From Hyphomicrobiaceae bacterium (GTDB lineage: Bacteria > Pseudomonadota > Alphaproteobacteria > Rhizobiales > Xanthobacteraceae), in contig JAJPJB010000023.1 in assembly GCA_021324465.1 (NCBI GenBank), positions 1 through 48,072 of the forward strand: 48,072 nt of DNA. The letters run 5' to 3'. The notes below the pieces were generated by a model, which had not been told where the DNA came from, did no database searches, and saw only the letters and a program-made list of their open reading frames with translations. Position numbers and translations under genes: made by a program. This document shows, piece by piece, positions 16,647-26,460 of the stretch (position 1 is the stretch's first letter; every line of letters begins with the position of its first letter).

Positions 16647-17630
16647 TCATAAATCCAGCACCAAACGCGGCGTCTTCGATCGCGATACGCAAATCTGCAT
16701 CAGCTTGCCGGCGGCCTTCTCGGCCTCGGACAAAATAAAGTCGCGGTGATCCGGGACGCCTTCGATGACGCCGACTTGGCAAATGCCGCATTCGCCGCGC
16801 TTGCAATCGTGGATCGGGTCCTTGCCGGCCTCGATCAACACATCGAGAATGCTCTTTCCGGCAGGGATCTGGAAGCTTTCGCCGGTGCTTTTGAGCACGA
16901 CCTCGAAGGCCTGATCTCCCGCCTTCGGCCCCGGCGTGGTGAAGATTTCAAAATGCAGTCGTCCGCTGCACCAGCCGAGCTGTTGCGCCGCCGCGATCGA
17001 CCGCTCGATCATCGGCGTCGGCCCGCAGCAGTAGAGCGGCTCGTCGTCGTGCAACGCGCTCATTAAGCCCGCCACATCGAAAACCCCGGCGACATCGTCG
17101 GTATGGATCGCAAGCCTGTTGCCGGCAAGCTTCTCGATCGCCGCCAAAAAGGCCAGCTGATCGCGCGCGCGGCCGGCATAATAGAACCGAAACGGATGCC
17201 CGCGCGCGGTGAGTTCCGCCGCCATCGAGACGATCGGTGTCACGCCGATGCCGCCGGCCAGGAGGATCACCGGCTTGGCGGCCGCTTCCAGTCGGAAATT
17301 GTTGCTCGGACCCGCGGCAATGACGGTGTCGCCGGGCTTGAGCGAATGCATATAGGCGGAGCCGCCCGTACTCGGCTCTTCGCGCTGCACTCCGAGCAGG
17401 TAGGAGCGCGGATTTACACTGAAGGAAGGATCGGCAGACAGGTTGACCAGCGAATAAGAACGCTCGTCGCCTTGCGGGATGCGCACGTCAATGTGTGCAC
17501 CGGCCTCCCAGGGCGGCAATGGCTCACCGTCGGCGCGCGCAAGGCGGATGGCGCGGATGCGGGCGGTTTCCTGCCGCACTTCCGTCACCGTGAGATTCAG
17601 TCCCGCCCGCTCGCGCAGCCCACGTTCCAT
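16647..17630 (-). CDS. Phthalate dioxygenase reductase-type (FMN/NAD/2Fe-2S) oxidoreductase
   Basis: The 327-residue protein starts MERGLRERAGLNL. In order it has a flavin domain (RSYSL near residue 75), an NAD domain (GGIGVTPIVS; CGPTPM) and a C-terminal plant-type 2Fe-2S domain (CKRGECGICQ and a final cysteine in MQICVS). This order is that of phthalate dioxygenase reductase and vanillate demethylase reductase. It would carry electrons from NADH to the Rieske alpha subunit next door. It starts 17 bases after the stop of the racemase-like gene. It is the only such reductase gene in the window, so it may also serve the second dioxygenase at 25111-27027. Confidence 0.92.
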   Translation of the reverse strand: MERGLRERAGLNLTVTEVRQETARIRAIRLARADGEPLPPWEAGAHIDVRIPQGDERSYSLVNLSADPSFSVNPRSYLLGVQREEPSTGGSAYMHSLKPGDTVIAAGPSNNFRLEAAAKPVILLAGGIGVTPIVSMAAELTARGHPFRFYYAGRARDQLAFLAAIEKLAGNRLAIHTDDVAGVFDVAGLMSALHDDEPLYCCGPTPMIERSIAAAQQLGWCSGRLHFEIFTTPGPKAGDQAFEVVLKSTGESFQIPAGKSILDVLIEAGKDPIHDCKRGECGICQVGVIEGVPDHRDFILSEAEKAAGKLMQICVSRSKTPRLVLDL

Positions 17631-17647
17631 GGCACGTTCGCCAGCTG

Positions 17648-18421
17648 TTACAGCCCTTTCGGGTGCTGCAAAAACTCCTCGATGATTTCCGGCGGCGGCT
17701 GGAAATAGTCGGACACCCGGCTCACGCCCAGACCGGTGAGACGCTTCAGCTTCACCGCGAGCTCCGCCATTTTCACGACGATGGGAATGCCGTTGATCAC
17801 CGGCGCACCATCCACCGTGTGATCGTGGAGCGTCGCGAACAGCAGCATCGGAATGCCGCCGCCGGGAATGAGCACGTCCACGCCAGCCGCCACCAGGGGC
17901 TTGGCCTGCTCGGCAAACAGGCACTCGACGTCCTTTGCCAGCTCTTCCGATTCGTACGCCTTCAAGATCTGGCCCGGCTCGAACTGCATCGCGTGCACAC
18001 CGGTCACGCGGCGCTCGAGCCCGTATTTCGTGATCTGGTGATGAAACCATGGGATGAAACGCGTGTTGATGGTGACGATGCCGATGCGCTGCCCGAGCTG
18101 GCAGCTGTAGAGCATCGACGCCTCGCCAAGCGCGACCACCGGAATATTCACGACCGCCCGCGCTTCATAAAGGCCGGCGTCCTGAAAGTGGCCGACAATG
18201 AAGGCATCGTAGCCTTCGCGCTCGGCTTTGATCGCGTTGCAGATCATCTCGCGCGCACAGCGCATTTCCACAAGCGAATGCGCGTAGGAATCGTGCGGCG
18301 TGATGCCTTTGATATCGACGCTCGTCCCCGGATCGACGATTGCATCGAGATGCCGGCGCAGGCGATCCCAATACGTCTTGCCGTTCGCATAGTCGACGTA
18401 GCTCTGATACCAAATGCGCAA
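17648..18421 (-). CDS. Asp/Glu/hydantoin racemase-superfamily protein lacking both catalytic cysteines
   Basis: The 257-residue protein belongs to the Asp/Glu/hydantoin racemase fold (N-terminal RIWYQSYVDYA; VALGEASMLYSCQLGQRIGIVT in the middle). I chose a TTG at 18421 because GGGAGCGGG lies seven bases before it; an upstream TTG at 18439 would add six residues. The two cysteines that act as acid/base in racemases are missing. The first site reads VGHFQDAG (H78) and the second LIPGGGIPM (glycines around 187-189). Arylmalonate decarboxylases keep only one cysteine and this protein has neither. It is first in the minus-strand operon, so it should matter to the pathway, possibly as an isomerase, decarboxylase or lyase with new chemistry. 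Confidence 0.8.
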   Translation of the reverse strand: MRIWYQSYVDYANGKTYWDRLRRHLDAIVDPGTSVDIKGITPHDSYAHSLVEMRCAREMICNAIKAEREGYDAFIVGHFQDAGLYEARAVVNIPVVALGEASMLYSCQLGQRIGIVTINTRFIPWFHHQITKYGLERRVTGVHAMQFEPGQILKAYESEELAKDVECLFAEQAKPLVAAGVDVLIPGGGIPMLLFATLHDHTVDGAPVINGIPIVVKMAELAVKLKRLTGLGVSRVSDYFQPPPEIIEEFLQHPKGL

Positions 18422-18502
18422 TTTCCCGCTCCCTATCAACAGGTTGGGCGCACGCCCCGCGGTGCAAATAGCCCTGCGACGCTGGCGACAACGGACAGAC
18501 GC

Positions 18503-18537
18503 TTGCCATCGCCACCAGATGCTTTAAAGTTAAAGCA
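18503..18537 (+). promoter_or_regulatory. Divergent promoter region with perfect MarR-type palindrome TGCTTTAA-AG-TTAAAGCA
   Basis: The palindrome at 18520-18537 has perfect 8-base arms around AG. It lies between the divergent starts of the racemase-like gene (18421) and livK (18617). A candidate plus-strand promoter is TTGCCA (18503-18508), 16 bases, then TAAAGT (18525-18530), so the palindrome covers the -10 as at the iorAB promoter. I could not place a good minus-strand promoter. The shared site would let one regulator control uptake and both catabolic operons. Confidence 0.55.
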
Positions 18538-18616
18538 ATTTTCGCGCACGTCCAGAGGATTGTTTTTCGCGCGGATCGACGGGGACATCCAGACGGACTA
18601 ACGGGTGGAGGTGGTC

Positions 18617-19777
18617 ATGCTGTTGCGGTTTGGCGTTGGCGTTGCGTCATACTTGTTGGCTGCCTTGCTGGCTGCGACGACGGCTTCCGCCGCCGACATC
18701 ACGGTGGGCTTCGTCACCTCGCTGAGCGGTCCAGGCGCGTCGATCGGCATTCCTTATGAGAAGGGAATCCTCGCCGCCGATGCTTACGCGGGCAAGGTCG
18801 GCGATACCAATATCAAATTGATCCGGCTCGATGATGCGTCCGATCCGTCTGCCGCCTCGCGCGACGCCCGCAAGCTTGTCGAAGAGGACAAGGTCGATCT
18901 CTTGATCGGCACGTCGGGGACACCGGGCGTGATCGCCATGGCCGTGGTGGCAGCGGAAACCAGGACGCCGATGATCTCGCTGACGCCAGCGACCGAGCCG
19001 CAGAACCCGAACGGGCAATGGATGATTTCCATTCCGCAGCCGCCACCACTGATGGTCGCCGCCGTGGTCGACCGCATGAAAAAGGACGGCGTCAAGAAGG
19101 TCGCCTATATCGGCTTTTCCGATTCATGGGGCGATCTCGTCTACGACGCGCTGATGAAGAATGTCGGGCCGGCTGGCATCGATGTGGTGACCAATGAACG
19201 CTATGCCCGTTCCGATACGTCGGTCACTGGCCAGGTGCTCAAGATCGTTGCCGCCCAGCCCGACGCCGTGATCACCGGCGGTTCCGGCACGCCGGGCGCG
19301 CTGCCATATCTGGCGCTCGCCGACCGCAGCTACAAAGGCGGGCTCTACGGCACGCATGCGCTGATCAATCCGGACTTCGTGCGCGTCGGCGGCGCGGCCG
19401 TCGAGGGCCTGATTGCGCCAACCGGTCCGGTGGTCGTCGCCGAGCAACTGCCGGACAGCAATCCGACCAAGAAAGTCTCGCTCGTGTTCCGCGACGTCTA
19501 TCAGAGGACCAATAACGCGCCGCAGAATGATGCGTTCTCCGCCTATTCGTTCGATGCCTGGCTGGTCTTCCTCGATGCCGCCAAGCGCGCCCTGCCCAAA
19601 GCGCAGCCGGGCACGGCGGAGTTCCGCGCGTCGCTGAAGGACGCGCTCCTCACTACAAAGAACGTCGTCGGCACCCATGCGGTCTACAATTATCAGCCCG
19701 GCGGCTTCTTCGGCGTCGACGAACGCTCGCGCGTTCTGGTTCAGCTGCAGAAGGGGGAATGGAAACTGCTGCAGTGA
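18617..19777 (+). CDS. LivK-type periplasmic substrate-binding protein (HAAT family)
   Basis: The 386-residue protein begins MLLRFGVGVASYLLAALLAATTASAADITVG, a clear Sec signal peptide with cleavage after ASA or AAD. The ATG at 18617 has GGAGGTGG at the right distance; an upstream GTG at 18605 is less likely. The mature part is a type I periplasmic fold (VGFVTSLSGPGASIGIPYEKG, RLDDASDPSAASRDARKL, IGTSGTPGV). It captures a small ligand for the LivH/LivM-LivG/LivF proteins that follow. Its divergent pairing with the dioxygenase operon suggests the ligand is that operon's aromatic substrate, not an amino acid. Confidence 0.92.
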   Translation: MLLRFGVGVASYLLAALLAATTASAADITVGFVTSLSGPGASIGIPYEKGILAADAYAGKVGDTNIKLIRLDDASDPSAASRDARKLVEEDKVDLLIGTSGTPGVIAMAVVAAETRTPMISLTPATEPQNPNGQWMISIPQPPPLMVAAVVDRMKKDGVKKVAYIGFSDSWGDLVYDALMKNVGPAGIDVVTNERYARSDTSVTGQVLKIVAAQPDAVITGGSGTPGALPYLALADRSYKGGLYGTHALINPDFVRVGGAAVEGLIAPTGPVVVAEQLPDSNPTKKVSLVFRDVYQRTNNAPQNDAFSAYSFDAWLVFLDAAKRALPKAQPGTAEFRASLKDALLTTKNVVGTHAVYNYQPGGFFGVDERSRVLVQLQKGEWKLLQ

Positions 19778-19795
19778 CAGGGCCGTGACAGGGCC
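19774..19795 (+). repeat. 11-base tandem duplication at the livK stop codon
   Basis: GTGACAGGGCC is repeated exactly at 19774-19784 and 19785-19795; the first copy includes the TGA stop of livK. A GGCC-rich inverted segment follows (GGCCATAGCGGCC). It looks like a recent slippage event in the livK-livH spacer, and it may form a weak hairpin. Confidence 0.7.
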
Positions 19796-19827
19796 ATAGC
19801 GGCCATCTTGACGATGGGCCTTTCTCG

Positions 19828-20895
19828 ATGACGCCGGAGATCGCCGTTCTCCTCGCTCAAGACGGCATCACCACCGGCGCGATCTACGTCCTGGTCGCGC
19901 TCGGGATCGTTCTGATCTTCCTCTCGACGCGCGTCATCTTCGTCCCGTTCGGCGACGTCGTCGGCTATGCAGCCCTGACGCTGGCGGCGCTGCAGCTCAA
20001 GCGCATACCCGGCACGGTCTGGCTGGTGCTGACGCTGGCGGCAATCGCGACCGTGGTGGAAGTCTACGGCCTCACTCGCCGGCACCAGGCGCGCCGCATC
20101 CCGCAGGCGCTGCTTTATTATGCCGCGCTGCCGGTCGCGCCCGCTGCGACCGCCTATCTTGCCGCCGGTTACGATCTGCCCATGTGGGCAGGAATCCCGA
20201 TCACGTTCGCGGTCGTTCTCCCGATTTCGCCGCTTTTGTATCGAATCGCATTCCGACCGCTCGCCGACGCATCGGTCCTGGTGCTTCTGATTGTCGCAGT
20301 CGCGGCGCATTTTGCGCTGTCCGGTATGGCGCTGGTCTTTTTCGGCCCCGAGGGATTCCGCACCGCGCCGCTGACGCGTGCGTTCTTCAGCGTCGGCCCG
20401 ATGACGGTATCCGGCCAGAGCATTCTGGTTGTGGCCAGCGCCGCCGTTTTTGGCCTGCTTCTGTTTCTGTTCTTTGAACGCACGCTCAACGGCAAAGCCT
20501 TGCGCGCCACCGCGGTCAACCGGGTCGGCGCGCGCCTGGTCGGCATTGAGCTCTCGAACACTGCGGCAACCGCGTTTTTGTTGGCCTCGGCGCTCGCTGC
20601 CATCTCCGGCATCCTGATCGGGCCGATCACCACCCTCTATTATGACTCCGGTTTTCTCATCGGCCTGAAGGCGTTCGTCGGCGCCATAATCGGCGGATTG
20701 GTGAGCTATCCGGCCACGATCGTCGGCGCCATCCTTGTGGGATTGGGTGAAAGCTATGCATCGTTTTGGAACAGCGCGCTCAAGGAAGTGATCGTCTTCG
20801 GCTCGCTCATTCCAATCCTCTTGTGGCAGTCGTTTGCCACGCGCGGCGGCGTCGTGGAGGACGTCGAGGAAGAGGAAGGCGAGAGCCGGACATGA
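19828..20895 (+). CDS. LivH-type ABC transporter permease
   Basis: This 355-residue, strongly hydrophobic protein has the LivH start (GITTGAIYVLVALGIVLIF) and the C-terminal permease motif (LIGLKAFVGAIIGGLVSYPATIVGAILVG). It is about 50-60 residues longer than typical LivH proteins, with extra sequence between about residues 50 and 125. The C-terminus is acidic ([13 protein letters not shown]). The gap to livK is 50 bases and holds an 11-base tandem duplication. Its stop overlaps the next start as ATGA. It acts in the inner membrane as half of the importer channel. Confidence 0.9.
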   Translation: MTPEIAVLLAQDGITTGAIYVLVALGIVLIFLSTRVIFVPFGDVVGYAALTLAALQLKRIPGTVWLVLTLAAIATVVEVYGLTRRHQARRIPQALLYYAALPVAPAATAYLAAGYDLPMWAGIPITFAVVLPISPLLYRIAFRPLADASVLVLLIVAVAAHFALSGMALVFFGPEGFRTAPLTRAFFSVGPMTVSGQSILVVASAAVFGLLLFLFFERTLNGKALRATAVNRVGARLVGIELSNTAATAFLLASALAAISGILIGPITTLYYDSGFLIGLKAFVGAIIGGLVSYPATIVGAILVGLGESYASFWNSALKEVIVFGSLIPILLWQSFATRGGVVEDVEEEEGESRT

Positions 20896-22664
20896 AGCGT
20901 GTGCGTTCCCGCCTGGTCATGCTCATTGCGATCGCTCTCGTTGCCGTCGCGCCAGCGATCTTCGGCAGCTTCACCATCACGCTGATGAACTATATCGGCA
21001 TCTATGCGATGGCAGCACTTGGTCTCGTGCTGATGACCGGCATCGCCGGCCTGACATCGTTCGGCCAAGCCGCCTTTGTCGGCATCGGCGCCTATGCTAC
21101 CGCATGGTACACCGTGGCGCATGGCGGTTCTCCCTGGATCGGTCTCCTGCTGGCGCTGGCGCTGACCGCGCTGGTCGCAACGATCCTCGGCGTTGCCACC
21201 TTGCGGCTTGGCGGACATTTTCTGCCGCTGAGCACGATCGCCTGGGGCATCGCGATCTATTTTTTGTTCGGCAATACCGACGCGCTCGGCCGCTATAGCG
21301 GCCTGTCCGGCATTCCGCCGATCGCCATCGGGCCGCTCTCGTTCGAAGGCACGATTGCGGTCTACTTTTTCATTTGGGCCGTGCTCGGCATCGTCATGCT
21401 GCTGTGCTGGAATTTGCTTGACTCGCGCCAGGGCCGTGCCATCCGCTGCCTCCGTGGCGGCACCGCGCTGGTCGAAAGCCTCGCCATCGATTCTTTCCGC
21501 ATCCGCCTTGCCGTTTTTGTGCTGGCGGCGCTGCTCGCCGGACTGTCGGGCTGGTTCTACGCGCATATCCAGCGCTATGTCGGTCCGATCCAATTCGACA
21601 TCGACGCCGGCATCGAGCTTCTGTTGATGGCGCTGGTCGGCGGCGCCGGCCAGATTGCCGGCGCCGTCGTCGGCTCCGCCATTGTCACCCTCGCCAAGAA
21701 TGTGCTGCAGGACGTGCTCCCGGCCATCACGAGCTATAGCGGACAATTCGAGGCGGTAGTGTTCGGCGTCGTCTTCATCATCCTGCTGCAAAAGGCGCGC
21801 GGCGGCGTCGTGCCCATCATCAAGAAATATCTGCCGCGTCCGGAACAAAACGTTCTGCCGATCAAAGCATCGCCGCTGCCGCGCCGACAACGAACCAGCG
21901 CGCCGGGCCAAGCCGTGCTCGCGATTGAAGGGGCTACAAAACGGTTTGGCGCACTCGCCGCCGTCAATAAGGTCAGCTTCGAGGTCAAAGCACGCGAAGT
22001 GCTCGGCCTGATCGGGCCGAATGGCGCCGGCAAAAGCACTCTGCTCAACCTGATCACCGGTGTGCTCAAGCCCAACACCGGGACTATTGTGTTTCAGGGT
22101 GCCGACATCACAAAGCTGCCGCCGCGGCGCATTGCAGCCGCCGGCGTGGCCCGCACCTTCCAGCACGTCAAGCTGCGCCCCAATATGACGCTGCTCGACA
22201 ACGTCCTGCTGGGCATTTACGCGCGCACGCGCGCGGGTTTCCTCGCCGGCGCGCTGCGCCTGGACCGCGCCGAGGAGAGCGCGGCCCGCGCGGAGGCTTT
22301 GCACCAATTGCGCCGCGTCGGGCTCGGCGACCGCTACGGCGACCTGGCCGGCAATCTGCCGCTTGGCCAGCAGCGGCTTCTCGAAGTCGCCCGCGCGCTT
22401 GCGGCCGATCCCACCCTGCTCGTGCTGGACGAGCCAGCGGCGGGCTTGCGGCGGCTGGAAAAGCAAACGCTGTCGGACTTGCTGCGCGATCTGCGCACGC
22501 AAGGCATGACGATCATCCTTGTCGAGCACGACATGGAATTCGTCATGAACCTGGTCGACCGGATCGTGGTGATGGATTTTGGCGTAAAGCTCGCCGAAGG
22601 GCTGCCGGCCGCCATTCGCGCCGACGGGCGCGTGCAGGAAGCCTATCTGGGTGGCGTGGCATGA
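20892..22664 (+). CDS. LivM permease fused to LivG ATPase
   Basis: The ATG at 20892 overlaps the livH stop as ATGA and gives a 590-residue fusion. Roughly residues 1-310 form the LivM permease ([40 protein letters not shown]). From about residue 340 comes a LivG ATPase with Walker [10 protein letters not shown] (base 22016 region), signature [15 protein letters not shown], Walker [12 protein letters not shown] and the H-loop VEHDMEFV. The ATPase half looks intact, unlike the fusion at the start of the window. Fusing permease to ATPase fixes their ratio. The next gene overlaps by four bases. Confidence 0.92.
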   Translation: MKRVRSRLVMLIAIALVAVAPAIFGSFTITLMNYIGIYAMAALGLVLMTGIAGLTSFGQAAFVGIGAYATAWYTVAHGGSPWIGLLLALALTALVATILGVATLRLGGHFLPLSTIAWGIAIYFLFGNTDALGRYSGLSGIPPIAIGPLSFEGTIAVYFFIWAVLGIVMLLCWNLLDSRQGRAIRCLRGGTALVESLAIDSFRIRLAVFVLAALLAGLSGWFYAHIQRYVGPIQFDIDAGIELLLMALVGGAGQIAGAVVGSAIVTLAKNVLQDVLPAITSYSGQFEAVVFGVVFIILLQKARGGVVPIIKKYLPRPEQNVLPIKASPLPRRQRTSAPGQAVLAIEGATKRFGALAAVNKVSFEVKAREVLGLIGPNGAGKSTLLNLITGVLKPNTGTIVFQGADITKLPPRRIAAAGVARTFQHVKLRPNMTLLDNVLLGIYARTRAGFLAGALRLDRAEESAARAEALHQLRRVGLGDRYGDLAGNLPLGQQRLLEVARALAADPTLLVLDEPAAGLRRLEKQTLSDLLRDLRTQGMTIILVEHDMEFVMNLVDRIVVMDFGVKLAEGLPAAIRADGRVQEAYLGGVA

Positions 22665-23392
22665 CGACATTATTGTCGGTCGAAGACCTGCATGTCAGCT
22701 ACGGCAAGATGGAGGCCGTCAGCGGCGTGTCGCTCGACATGCAGGCGGGCCAGATCGTCACCGTCATCGGTCCAAATGGCGCCGGCAAGACCACGCTGCT
22801 GTCGGCCCTGATGGGACTTCTGCCGTGCAAAGGAAGAAGCCGCTATGAAAGTGACGATCTCACCGCGCTCAGCACCGAAGAGCGGGTGCGGCGGGGCATC
22901 TGCTTGGTGCCGGAGCGCCGCGAGCTGTTCAGCGACATGACGGTTGCCGACAATCTGATCCTCGGCGCCTATACGCGCTGGCGCGAGCGGCGTGCCGTAC
23001 AGGCGGATTTGGACGAGGTCTTTAGGCGCTTTCCGAAGCTCGCGGAGCGACGCCGCCAATTGGCGGGAACGCTGTCCGGCGGCGAGCAGCAGATGCTGGC
23101 GCTCGGCCGCGCGCTGATGGCAAAGCCCCGCCTGCTGCTGCTCGACGAGCCGAGCCTGGGGCTGGCGCCGCTCATCGTGCGCGAAATCTTCCGCATCGTG
23201 GTGGGGCTGCGCGAGCTCGGCGTCTCGATCCTCCTGGTCGAGCAAAATGCCCGCGCCGCGCTGGAAACTGCCGATTTCGGCTATGTGCTCGAGACCGGCT
23301 GCGTCGTCCATTCCGGTCCAGCCGCCGGGCTCGCGCATGACCCGCGCGTCATCGCGAGCTATCTCGGCGGCAAAGTCGAGCCATCATCATGA
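22661..23392 (+). CDS. livF: LivF-type ABC transporter ATP-binding protein
   Basis: The 243-residue protein is a canonical LivF with GPNGAGKTT, signature [15 protein letters not shown], Walker [15 protein letters not shown] and VEQNARAAL after it. It completes a LivKHMGF importer encoded from 18617. ATGA overlaps join it to both the LivM-LivG gene before it and the acyl-CoA ligase after it, showing tight co-translation of uptake and activation. Confidence 0.93.
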   Translation: MTTLLSVEDLHVSYGKMEAVSGVSLDMQAGQIVTVIGPNGAGKTTLLSALMGLLPCKGRSRYESDDLTALSTEERVRRGICLVPERRELFSDMTVADNLILGAYTRWRERRAVQADLDEVFRRFPKLAERRRQLAGTLSGGEQQMLALGRALMAKPRLLLLDEPSLGLAPLIVREIFRIVVGLRELGVSILLVEQNARAALETADFGYVLETGCVVHSGPAAGLAHDPRVIASYLGGKVEPSS

Positions 23393-25017
23393 CGATCGGC
23401 GTGACTTCGGCATCCCGGCTGCGCAAGCAATGGTCGGAGGCGTTTGCGCCGGCTGAGCGCACCCTGCCGGGGATGTTGCTGCGGCAAGCGAAACGCATTC
23501 CGGAAGCTCCCTTGGTCTCGGCCGGCGACCGCACGCTGACCTATGCGCAGGCCTGCGACATGGCCGCGCGTTCCGCCGCGGCTCTGCGAGCGAGTGGCAT
23601 CAGGGCCAGCGAGCGCGTCGCCCTGATCTGCTCGAACCGCATGGAGTTCTTCGAAATATTTCTTGGCTGCGCCTGGCTCGGCGCGGTCCTAGTTCCCATC
23701 AATGTGGCTTCGCGCGGACCGCAGTTGCAGCACATTTTGTCGAATTGCGGGGCGCGGCTCCTGATCATCGAAGATGCCTATGCCGACAATCTCGCCATGC
23801 TCGATGCGTCGGCGCTCGCCGTCGAAGCGATCTGGTCGATCGACGCCGGCGCGACCATCCGGATGGGGGGTATCGAAGCCGTTGCCATGCCGCGCACCGC
23901 GACCGCGATCGCGCCGGCGCCGCTGCGCCCCGGCGATATGGCCATGATCCTCTACACGTCAGGCACAACGGGGCCGTCAAAAGGCGTCTGCTGTCCGCAT
24001 GGACAATATTTCTGGTGGGCCGTGAACACGGCGGCGCTGCTTGAGTTGCGGGGCGATGACGTGCTGTGCACGACCCTGCCGCTATTCCACACCAATGCGC
24101 TGAACACCTTCTATCAGGCGGTGCTGATAGGCGGCATGGTCCGATTCGAAAGACGATTTTCAGCGTCGGGCTTCTATGCGGCGCTGGCACGCCACGGTGC
24201 GACGGTGACGTATCTCCTCGGCGCCATGGTGCCGATCCTGCTGTCGCGCCCGGTCGCGGCGGAAGAGAGAGAGCATGCGACGCAGGTCGCGCTGGCGCCC
24301 GGCGTGCCCGCACAGTTTCATGCAGCGTTCATGCAGCGGACAGGCATCCGCCTGCTCGACGGCTGGGGCTCGACCGAGACCAATTTTGTGCTTGGGACCA
24401 CCGTCGACCGGCAACGCCCCGGGACCATGGGGCCGGTCTTCGAGGGGTTTGCAGCCCGCGTCGTCGACGAGGAAGACAACGAGGTTGCCGACGGCAGCCC
24501 GGGCGAGCTTGTGGTGCGTGCCGACGATCCCTTTGCCTTTGCCACCGGCTATTTCGGCGCGCCGGAAAAGACCGTCGAAGCCTGGCGGAATCTGTGGTTT
24601 CACACTGGCGATCGGGTCATTCGCGAGGCGGACGGCTATTTCCGCTTCATCGACCGGCTCAAAGACGCGATCCGGCGCCGCGGCGAGAACATTTCGTCAT
24701 TCGAGGTCGAGCAGGTGCTGTTGAGCCATCCAAGCGTCGCCAATGCGGCCGCCTTTCCGGTCCGTTCGCAATTGGCGGAGGACGAGGTCATGGCCGCCGT
24801 CATCCTTCATCCCGGCAAGACACTGACCGCCCCTGAATTGATCGATTTCTGCAAGCCGCGCCTGCCCTATTTTGCCGTGCCGCGCTATCTCGAATTCATG
24901 GCCGAGCTGCCGATGACCGAAAACGGCAAGGTGCAGAAGTATAAGCTGCGCGAGCGCGGGGTCACCGCCGCGGCCTGGGACCGGCAAGTCTTCGAGGAAA
25001 CGTCAAAGCTGCGGTGA
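23389..25017 (+). CDS. AMP-forming acyl-CoA ligase (CaiC-like)
   Basis: The 542-residue protein belongs to the ANL superfamily. The P-loop-like motif is [11 protein letters not shown] (about residue 190), A5 is DGWGSTE, A7 is WFHTGDRV and A8 is [15 protein letters not shown]; the A10 lysine lies in [13 protein letters not shown]. It forms an acyl-adenylate and then a CoA thioester. Similarity by eye is to crotonobetaine/carnitine-type ligases, but position after the importer and beside a Rieske dioxygenase suggests an arylacetate-type acid such as indole-3-acetate or its dioxindole product. Substrate is inference. Confidence 0.9.
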   Translation: MTIGVTSASRLRKQWSEAFAPAERTLPGMLLRQAKRIPEAPLVSAGDRTLTYAQACDMAARSAAALRASGIRASERVALICSNRMEFFEIFLGCAWLGAVLVPINVASRGPQLQHILSNCGARLLIIEDAYADNLAMLDASALAVEAIWSIDAGATIRMGGIEAVAMPRTATAIAPAPLRPGDMAMILYTSGTTGPSKGVCCPHGQYFWWAVNTAALLELRGDDVLCTTLPLFHTNALNTFYQAVLIGGMVRFERRFSASGFYAALARHGATVTYLLGAMVPILLSRPVAAEEREHATQVALAPGVPAQFHAAFMQRTGIRLLDGWGSTETNFVLGTTVDRQRPGTMGPVFEGFAARVVDEEDNEVADGSPGELVVRADDPFAFATGYFGAPEKTVEAWRNLWFHTGDRVIREADGYFRFIDRLKDAIRRRGENISSFEVEQVLLSHPSVANAAAFPVRSQLAEDEVMAAVILHPGKTLTAPELIDFCKPRLPYFAVPRYLEFMAELPMTENGKVQKYKLRERGVTAAAWDRQVFEETSKLR

Positions 25018-25110
25018 CCGACTTAAGCGGCGGGTCTGCCGCGCCGCACACAGGCTCGTCGCGATCGGCGTAATTTCTGCTATCTTGGCACCGCAGCCCC
25101 GGAGTGACGC

Positions 25111-26451
25111 ATGCTGTCCGCGCAAAATCTTGCTTCGCTTGTGCAGCCCGCCCGCGTTCATCGGCAGCTCTATTGCGATCCGGCGATCTTCGAGCTCGAG
25201 CTGCAGCGGATCTTCGGCACGGCGTGGATTTATGTCGGCCACGAGAGCCAGATCAAAAAGCCCGGCGACTATTTCCGCACCTTCATCGGACGCAAACCCG
25301 TCGTGCTGGTGCGCGACGCCGAAGGCGAGATCCGGGTCATCCACAATCAGTGCGCTCATCGCGGCTCGCTGGTCGTCGCCAACGATACGGGTCATGCCGA
25401 CGAGTTTCAGTGCTGCTATCACGGCTGGACCTATCACCTTGACGGCCGGCTGAAGGCGGTGCCGCTGCAGCACGGCTATCCGCGCGACTTCGATCCAAAA
25501 AATCCGAAGACGGCGATGACGCAGGTGCCGCGCGTGAAAAGCTATCGCGGCTTTGTGTTCGCCAGCGAAGCTGAGGACGGCCCGAGCCTCGAAGATTTTC
25601 TCGGCCACATGACGACATCGTTCGACGACATGATTGACCGCGCGCCGGACGGTGAGATTGAAATCGCAGGCGGCGTGCTCAAGCACGCCTACGATGCCAA
25701 CTGGAAAATCTATCTGGAAAATCTGTGCGACGCGGCGCACCCATGGTTCACCCACCGCTCGTCGATCGAAGCCGCGCAGCAGCAGTCGGACAAGGTCCAT
25801 TCCGACGGCTCGGGCGAGATCGCCATCCGCCAGATGCGCCAGAACGGCGCGCCTTACAGCTTCTGGGAAAGCCAGGTCGGCATCTGGACCTATCCGAACG
25901 GCCATTCCTATCTCGGCGACTATCACGATGACGCCAAGCTGGTCGCGGCGATGAACGACCCGCTGTTCCGCGACTACATCGCGGCCATGGAGGAGAAGAA
26001 AGGCAGGGCCGAGACGCGGCGCGTGCTTGAAGTAAGGCGGTGGAACAGCAATGTCTATCCGAACCTTTCGTTCATGAGCCAGTTTCAGCAGCTGCGCGTC
26101 GTGCATCCGATCGCCGTCAATCGCACGGTCGTGCACACTTACAGTTTTCGTCTCAAGGGCGCGCCCGAGCGGATGTTCCGCAACACGATCAGCTTTGCCA
26201 ATATCGTAAACGGCACCGGTTCGCTGGTGCTGACCGACGATCTCGAAATCTACAATCGCATCGGCATGGGGCTGTCGAGCGAAGGCGCCGAGTGGATCGA
26301 GATCGGGCGCGGCTTGGAAAGCGACCTGCCCGACGCGCATGGCGGCCGGCGCGGCAAGAATTCGACCAGCGAAATCTACATCCGCAAAATGTTGCAAGCC
26401 TGGCTGAGCTATATGACGAACGGCCACAGCCAAATGCGCGCGGCCTCATAA
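25111..26451 (+). CDS. Rieske aromatic-ring-hydroxylating dioxygenase, alpha subunit (second system)
   Basis: The 446-residue protein has Rieske ligands C81-x-H83 and C101-xx-H104 and the mononuclear iron motif EN-xx-D-xx-H-xxxx-H (D207, H210, H215). It resembles the alpha subunit at 15312-16625 in length and motif spacing but is clearly distinct in sequence. GGAG stands seven bases before the ATG. The 93-base gap to the ligase gene shows only a short GC hairpin, so read-through from the livK promoter is likely. No reductase or ferredoxin gene adjoins it. It probably acts on a related aromatic substrate. Confidence 0.92.
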   Translation: MLSAQNLASLVQPARVHRQLYCDPAIFELELQRIFGTAWIYVGHESQIKKPGDYFRTFIGRKPVVLVRDAEGEIRVIHNQCAHRGSLVVANDTGHADEFQCCYHGWTYHLDGRLKAVPLQHGYPRDFDPKNPKTAMTQVPRVKSYRGFVFASEAEDGPSLEDFLGHMTTSFDDMIDRAPDGEIEIAGGVLKHAYDANWKIYLENLCDAAHPWFTHRSSIEAAQQQSDKVHSDGSGEIAIRQMRQNGAPYSFWESQVGIWTYPNGHSYLGDYHDDAKLVAAMNDPLFRDYIAAMEEKKGRAETRRVLEVRRWNSNVYPNLSFMSQFQQLRVVHPIAVNRTVVHTYSFRLKGAPERMFRNTISFANIVNGTGSLVLTDDLEIYNRIGMGLSSEGAEWIEIGRGLESDLPDAHGGRRGKNSTSEIYIRKMLQAWLSYMTNGHSQMRAAS

Positions 26452-26460
26452 TCCCCGGCA

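Noticed and set aside
20754-22670. A 638-residue open frame on the minus strand opposite the LivM-LivG gene
   Set aside because: It is an antisense shadow: composition is arginine/glutamine/aspartate-rich with no domain, and the plus strand carries clear permease and ATPase motifs. Similar long antisense frames (for example 835-2019 and 32308-34038 minus) were rejected for the same reason.
25027-25042. GCGGC-N6-GCCGC hairpin after the acyl-CoA ligase gene as a terminator
   Set aside because: The stem is only five pairs and no T-run follows, so the next dioxygenase genes are probably in the same transcript.
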